A stretch of 64,000 nt of DNA. Source: Cohnella sp. WQ 127256 (GTDB lineage: Bacteria > Bacillota > Bacilli > Paenibacillales > Paenibacillaceae). This document shows, one piece after another, positions 61,761 to 64,000 of this stretch; within the stretch, counting starts at the first letter, position 1; every line of letters begins with the position of its first letter. Made by a program: the position numbers and the translations under genes. The notes beneath the pieces were generated by a model, which saw only the letters and a list, made by a program, of their open reading frames with translations, searched no databases and was not told the DNA's origin. The stretch covers positions 62,001 through 126,000 of the forward strand of contig NZ_JAMZCY010000010.1 in assembly GCF_024519285.1 (NCBI RefSeq). The letters are read 5' to 3'.

Positions 61761-61784
61761 GTTGCGAATAGGAGATATGTGAAG

Positions 61785-62594
61785 ATGACGATACAACAAG
61801 ATATCATTACGAAACTAGGGGTTAAACCGACGATTGATGTGGATCAGGAGATCGATCGTCGCGTTAACTTTCTGAAGGAATACGTCAAACAAGCAGGGGC
61901 AACAGGATTGCTCATCGCAATTAGTGGTGGTGTGGATAGTGCGGTAGCTGTAGGCCTTTGCAAACGTGCAACGGATGAGCTTTCTCAGGAAACGGGCAAG
62001 GAATACATGACTCTTGGCGTTTTCCAGCCTTATGGCGAACAGGATGATATTGATCATAGCTATGAAGTCGCTGAAGCTTTTAACTTGGAGCACAAAGTAG
62101 AGACTAATATCGCCGAAGCTGTAGATGAGATTACATTGGAAACCGAATATGCATTTAAGGTGCTAAAAATTCACCGTCATATTAGCCGCGGGGGCAAGGG
62201 GAATGTGAAGGCACGAACTCGGATGGTTATTCAGTATTCTTTGGCATTTGATCTTAACTTGCTTGTCGTCGGGACAGATCATGCTTCAGAAGCATTGACG
62301 GGCTTCTTCACGAAATGGGGGGATGGAGCTGTAGATATTACACCACTCAGTTCGTTGAACAAGCGCCAAGTTCGTGAGCTGGCCAGACGTCTTGGAGTAC
62401 CTTCGAGTGTAATCGACAAAGCCCCAACAGCTGGGTTGTGGGAGGGGCAAACGGACGAGGATGAGTTAGGCGTTACATACGAGGATAATTCTTCTTACTT
62501 AGAAGGTAAGGAAATCGAACCTAAAGTTCGGGAGATCCTTGAAAAGCGTTATTTAAGCACACAGCACAAACGGCAAGCTATTCCTGGGATTTAA
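61785..62594 (+). CDS. nadE: NH3-dependent NAD+ synthetase
   Basis: About 269 residues. Amidates deamido-NAD to NAD+ using ATP and ammonia. The PP-loop is LLIAISGGVDSAVAVGL (about 45-61); GNVKARTRMVIQYSLA, VVGTDHASEALTGFFTKWGDG and KAPTAGLWEGQTDEDELG are conserved. No glutaminase domain, hence ammonia-dependent. The ATG at 61785 lies 9 nt after AGGAGAT; the GTG at 61779 is too close. Confidence 0.96.
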   Translation: MTIQQDIITKLGVKPTIDVDQEIDRRVNFLKEYVKQAGATGLLIAISGGVDSAVAVGLCKRATDELSQETGKEYMTLGVFQPYGEQDDIDHSYEVAEAFNLEHKVETNIAEAVDEITLETEYAFKVLKIHRHISRGGKGNVKARTRMVIQYSLAFDLNLLVVGTDHASEALTGFFTKWGDGAVDITPLSSLNKRQVRELARRLGVPSSVIDKAPTAGLWEGQTDEDELGVTYEDNSSYLEGKEIEPKVREILEKRYLSTQHKRQAIPGI

Positions 62595-62603
62595 CCTAAA
62601 GCG

Positions 62604-62993
62604 ATGATTATTGGAATCGGCTTGGACGTTGTCGAGTTAGCGCGGATGGAAAGATTGCTTGCAGGACCAGCAAATCACAAATTTGTCGACAGAGTGCTCA
62701 CCATTCGGGAGCAGGAGGGCTGGGTGGATCTTCAGCCGCGTCGCGCATTGGAGTACATTAGCGGTAGATTCGCTGCTAAAGAAGCTGTTGTGAAGGCCCT
62801 TGGCTGCGGAATCGGTGCAATTGTTGGCTTTAAGGATATTGAAGTGCTTCCAGATAGCTTAGGGAAGCCGGTCTGTGCTTTATCGGAAGCCGCGATTGGC
62901 CGGCTTGGATGGGAAGGTCAAGCATACAAGCTCCATATTGCGATTACACATGAGCGTTCATTAGCTGCAGCTACTGCATTAATTGAAAAGTAA
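62604..62993 (+). CDS. acpS: Holo-[acyl-carrier-protein] synthase
   Basis: 129 residues. Transfers 4'-phosphopantetheine from CoA to acyl carrier protein. Motifs: GIGLDVVELARMERLL (metal ligand Asp) and SGRFAAKEAVVKALGCGIG (catalytic Glu and Lys), with ITHERSLAAATA at the end. It starts 9 nt after nadE with a weak ribosome binding site and is probably coupled; a perfect terminator follows. Confidence 0.95.
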   Translation: MIIGIGLDVVELARMERLLAGPANHKFVDRVLTIREQEGWVDLQPRRALEYISGRFAAKEAVVKALGCGIGAIVGFKDIEVLPDSLGKPVCALSEAAIGRLGWEGQAYKLHIAITHERSLAAATALIEK

Positions 62994-63041
62994 AAACATC
63001 AACAGCCCGGTTGTCCTCGACAACCGGGCTGTTGATGTTTT
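62993..63041. terminator. Intrinsic terminator of nadE-acpS
   Basis: A perfect stem of more than 20 bp containing AACAGCCCGGTTGTC (63001-63015) and its complement from 63019, with a 3-nt loop and T-tract. Confidence 0.92.
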
Positions 63042-63192
63042 TCAAGCATAAACGTGGTGCTCCGTAATGAACGGGTTGTGCGGTTTGAGCTCGATTCAAA
63101 AAATTGTAAATTTACGCTTCTCATGACCTAACGTATAATGGGATATATATTGAACGTGTGGCAATTAATATCCTGGATAATGAGGCGCTGAG

Positions 63193-64000
63193 ATGACAAC
63201 GAGTTATTTAACTATCATGATGAAACATTTCGAGCAAATGAATTTTGAGGTTGTCGCTGCGGCGGAAACGGTTCTGGACGCCTCTTTAGCTAGGGGGCGT
63301 GAGGATACCTATGAATGTCATCGTTTCCTATTCGTCAAGGAAGGTGAAGGCAAGCTTATCGTTCAGGACAAGGTAATTCCTCTTGTAGAAGGAAGCCTGT
63401 GTATTCTATTGTCAGGGATGTCTCACCGAATTGAAGTGGAGCCGCAAGTGAAGCTGATCTTGCAATGGTGTCATTTCCGAACAAGTCACGAAGTACGTGA
63501 TATCTATAAAACACTGGGTATCCCTTTCTATATCCAACTGTCGCCAGAGCATGAGATTTCAGCGTTATTCCATCGTCTATCCGAACAACTAGCATTAGAC
63601 AAAATAACCTCTAGACTGAAGATCAAAGCAGCAATGCTAGAGCTGATCAGTGTTTACTTAGATCATCTATCACTTGATGATGATCATAGTGCTCCGACGG
63701 AGGAGCTACAGAAAATTGAAATTATACTTCAATATATAGATAATCATGTGGCAGATAACATAACTGTTGAGGATTTAGCCAAACAGGTCTATTTGCATCC
63801 GAATTACTTTATCGTATTTTTTAAAGGGATTATTGGCTATTCTCCCATACAATATGTTAACTTACGTCGCATGGAGATTTCGAAGAGATTACTCTTGAAG
63901 CCAGACAGCAATGTATCCGCCGTTGCGAGCAAGGTAGGAATGCAAAATTATTACTTCTCTAGGATGTTTAAAGTGCATACAGGGCTTACGCCAAGCCGAT
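63193..64000 (+). CDS. AraC-family transcriptional regulator, cut by the window end
   Basis: The frame is open from ATG 63193 (GAGG 7 nt upstream) to the window edge, 269 codons. The N-terminal part has a cupin sensing domain (HRFLFVKEGEGKLIVQ, ILLSGMSHRIEV). Two helix-turn-helix units follow (VEDLAKQVYLHPNYFIVFFK and VSAVASKVGMQNYYFSRMFK), ending at GLTPSR, so only a few residues are probably missing. Target unknown. Confidence 0.9.
   Translation, partial: MTTSYLTIMMKHFEQMNFEVVAAAETVLDASLARGREDTYECHRFLFVKEGEGKLIVQDKVIPLVEGSLCILLSGMSHRIEVEPQVKLILQWCHFRTSHEVRDIYKTLGIPFYIQLSPEHEISALFHRLSEQLALDKITSRLKIKAAMLELISVYLDHLSLDDDHSAPTEELQKIEIILQYIDNHVADNITVEDLAKQVYLHPNYFIVFFKGIIGYSPIQYVNLRRMEISKRLLLKPDSNVSAVASKVGMQNYYFSRMFKVHTGLTPSR

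Overview
The window comes from the chromosome of a spore-forming Firmicute of the Paenibacillaceae type (Paenibacillus/Cohnella-like). The evidence is the strong GGAGG-type ribosome binding sites with many TTG/GTG starts, the CcpA-type cre box, the xylR-xylAB locus, EcsA/EcsB-like, bacilliredoxin, NadE and RsbQ homologues, and numerous AraC regulators and glycoside hydrolases. I see no phage, insertion sequence, rRNA, tRNA or CRISPR array.

Layout. 0-4 kb: a 51-bp tandem array, then two convergent paralogous modules of an ECF sigma factor plus a membrane partner. 4-6.4 kb: a CE7 esterase and a GH105 hydrolase (plant polysaccharide use). 6.5-16.8 kb: mixed housekeeping genes, namely a phosphoesterase, a DUF3221 lipoprotein, a UPF0173 hydrolase, a two-TM channel with an odd filter, an HD-GYP protein with an ATPase, a TetR/MFS efflux pair and a NAGPA-type glycosidase. 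17-22.7 kb: GH30 with a divergent AraC regulator, an RNA-methylase-like protein, threonine synthase and a ROK fructokinase. 22.8-23.6 kb: a second array of the same 51-bp repeat family in the opposite orientation, flanked by another 51-bp family. 23.7-25.5 kb: a His-rich CDF metal exporter and an NlpC/P60 hydrolase. 25.5-29.6 kb: a DUF4358-MBOAT-DHHW-DUF4358 extracellular O-acylation locus.

29.7-42.1 kb is the centrepiece, a 13-gene Ter stress island: five TerD-family proteins, a TerC-family protein, then a CitE-like lyase, a phosphoribosyltransferase-TRSP protein, a StiP/PELOTA protein, a HAD phosphatase, an ATP-grasp ligase, a membrane protein and TelA. It is preceded by an exact ECF (SigW-type) promoter, TGAAAC-N16-CGTA, and is interrupted by two strong internal intrinsic terminators. 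The enzyme set matches the Ter-associated pathway predicted to make a nucleoside-like metabolite.

42.2-46.3 kb: small and hypothetical proteins, an AIM24 protein, a third sigma factor, and an RsbQ hydrolase next to a protein that joins an RsbP-like PAS domain to a GGDEF diguanylate cyclase instead of the RsbP phosphatase. 46.3-50.1 kb: a SWIM-SNF2 helicase and an ArsR regulator. 50.2-54.6 kb: xylR/xylAB with a clear operator and cre box. 54.7-64 kb: an EcsAB-like ABC transporter, an HI0933-type flavoprotein, a KinB-like sensor kinase, small proteins, a bacilliredoxin, nadE, acpS and an AraC regulator cut by the window end.

A recurring theme is ECF-type regulation. Both early sigma genes and the ter operon share AACC-N16-GT promoters. 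Both DUF4358 genes share a near-identical AACC-N17-GTTAGTATGCTTGT element. Envelope stress, extracellular polymer acylation and the Ter response may therefore be co-regulated; this is inference from promoter similarity only.
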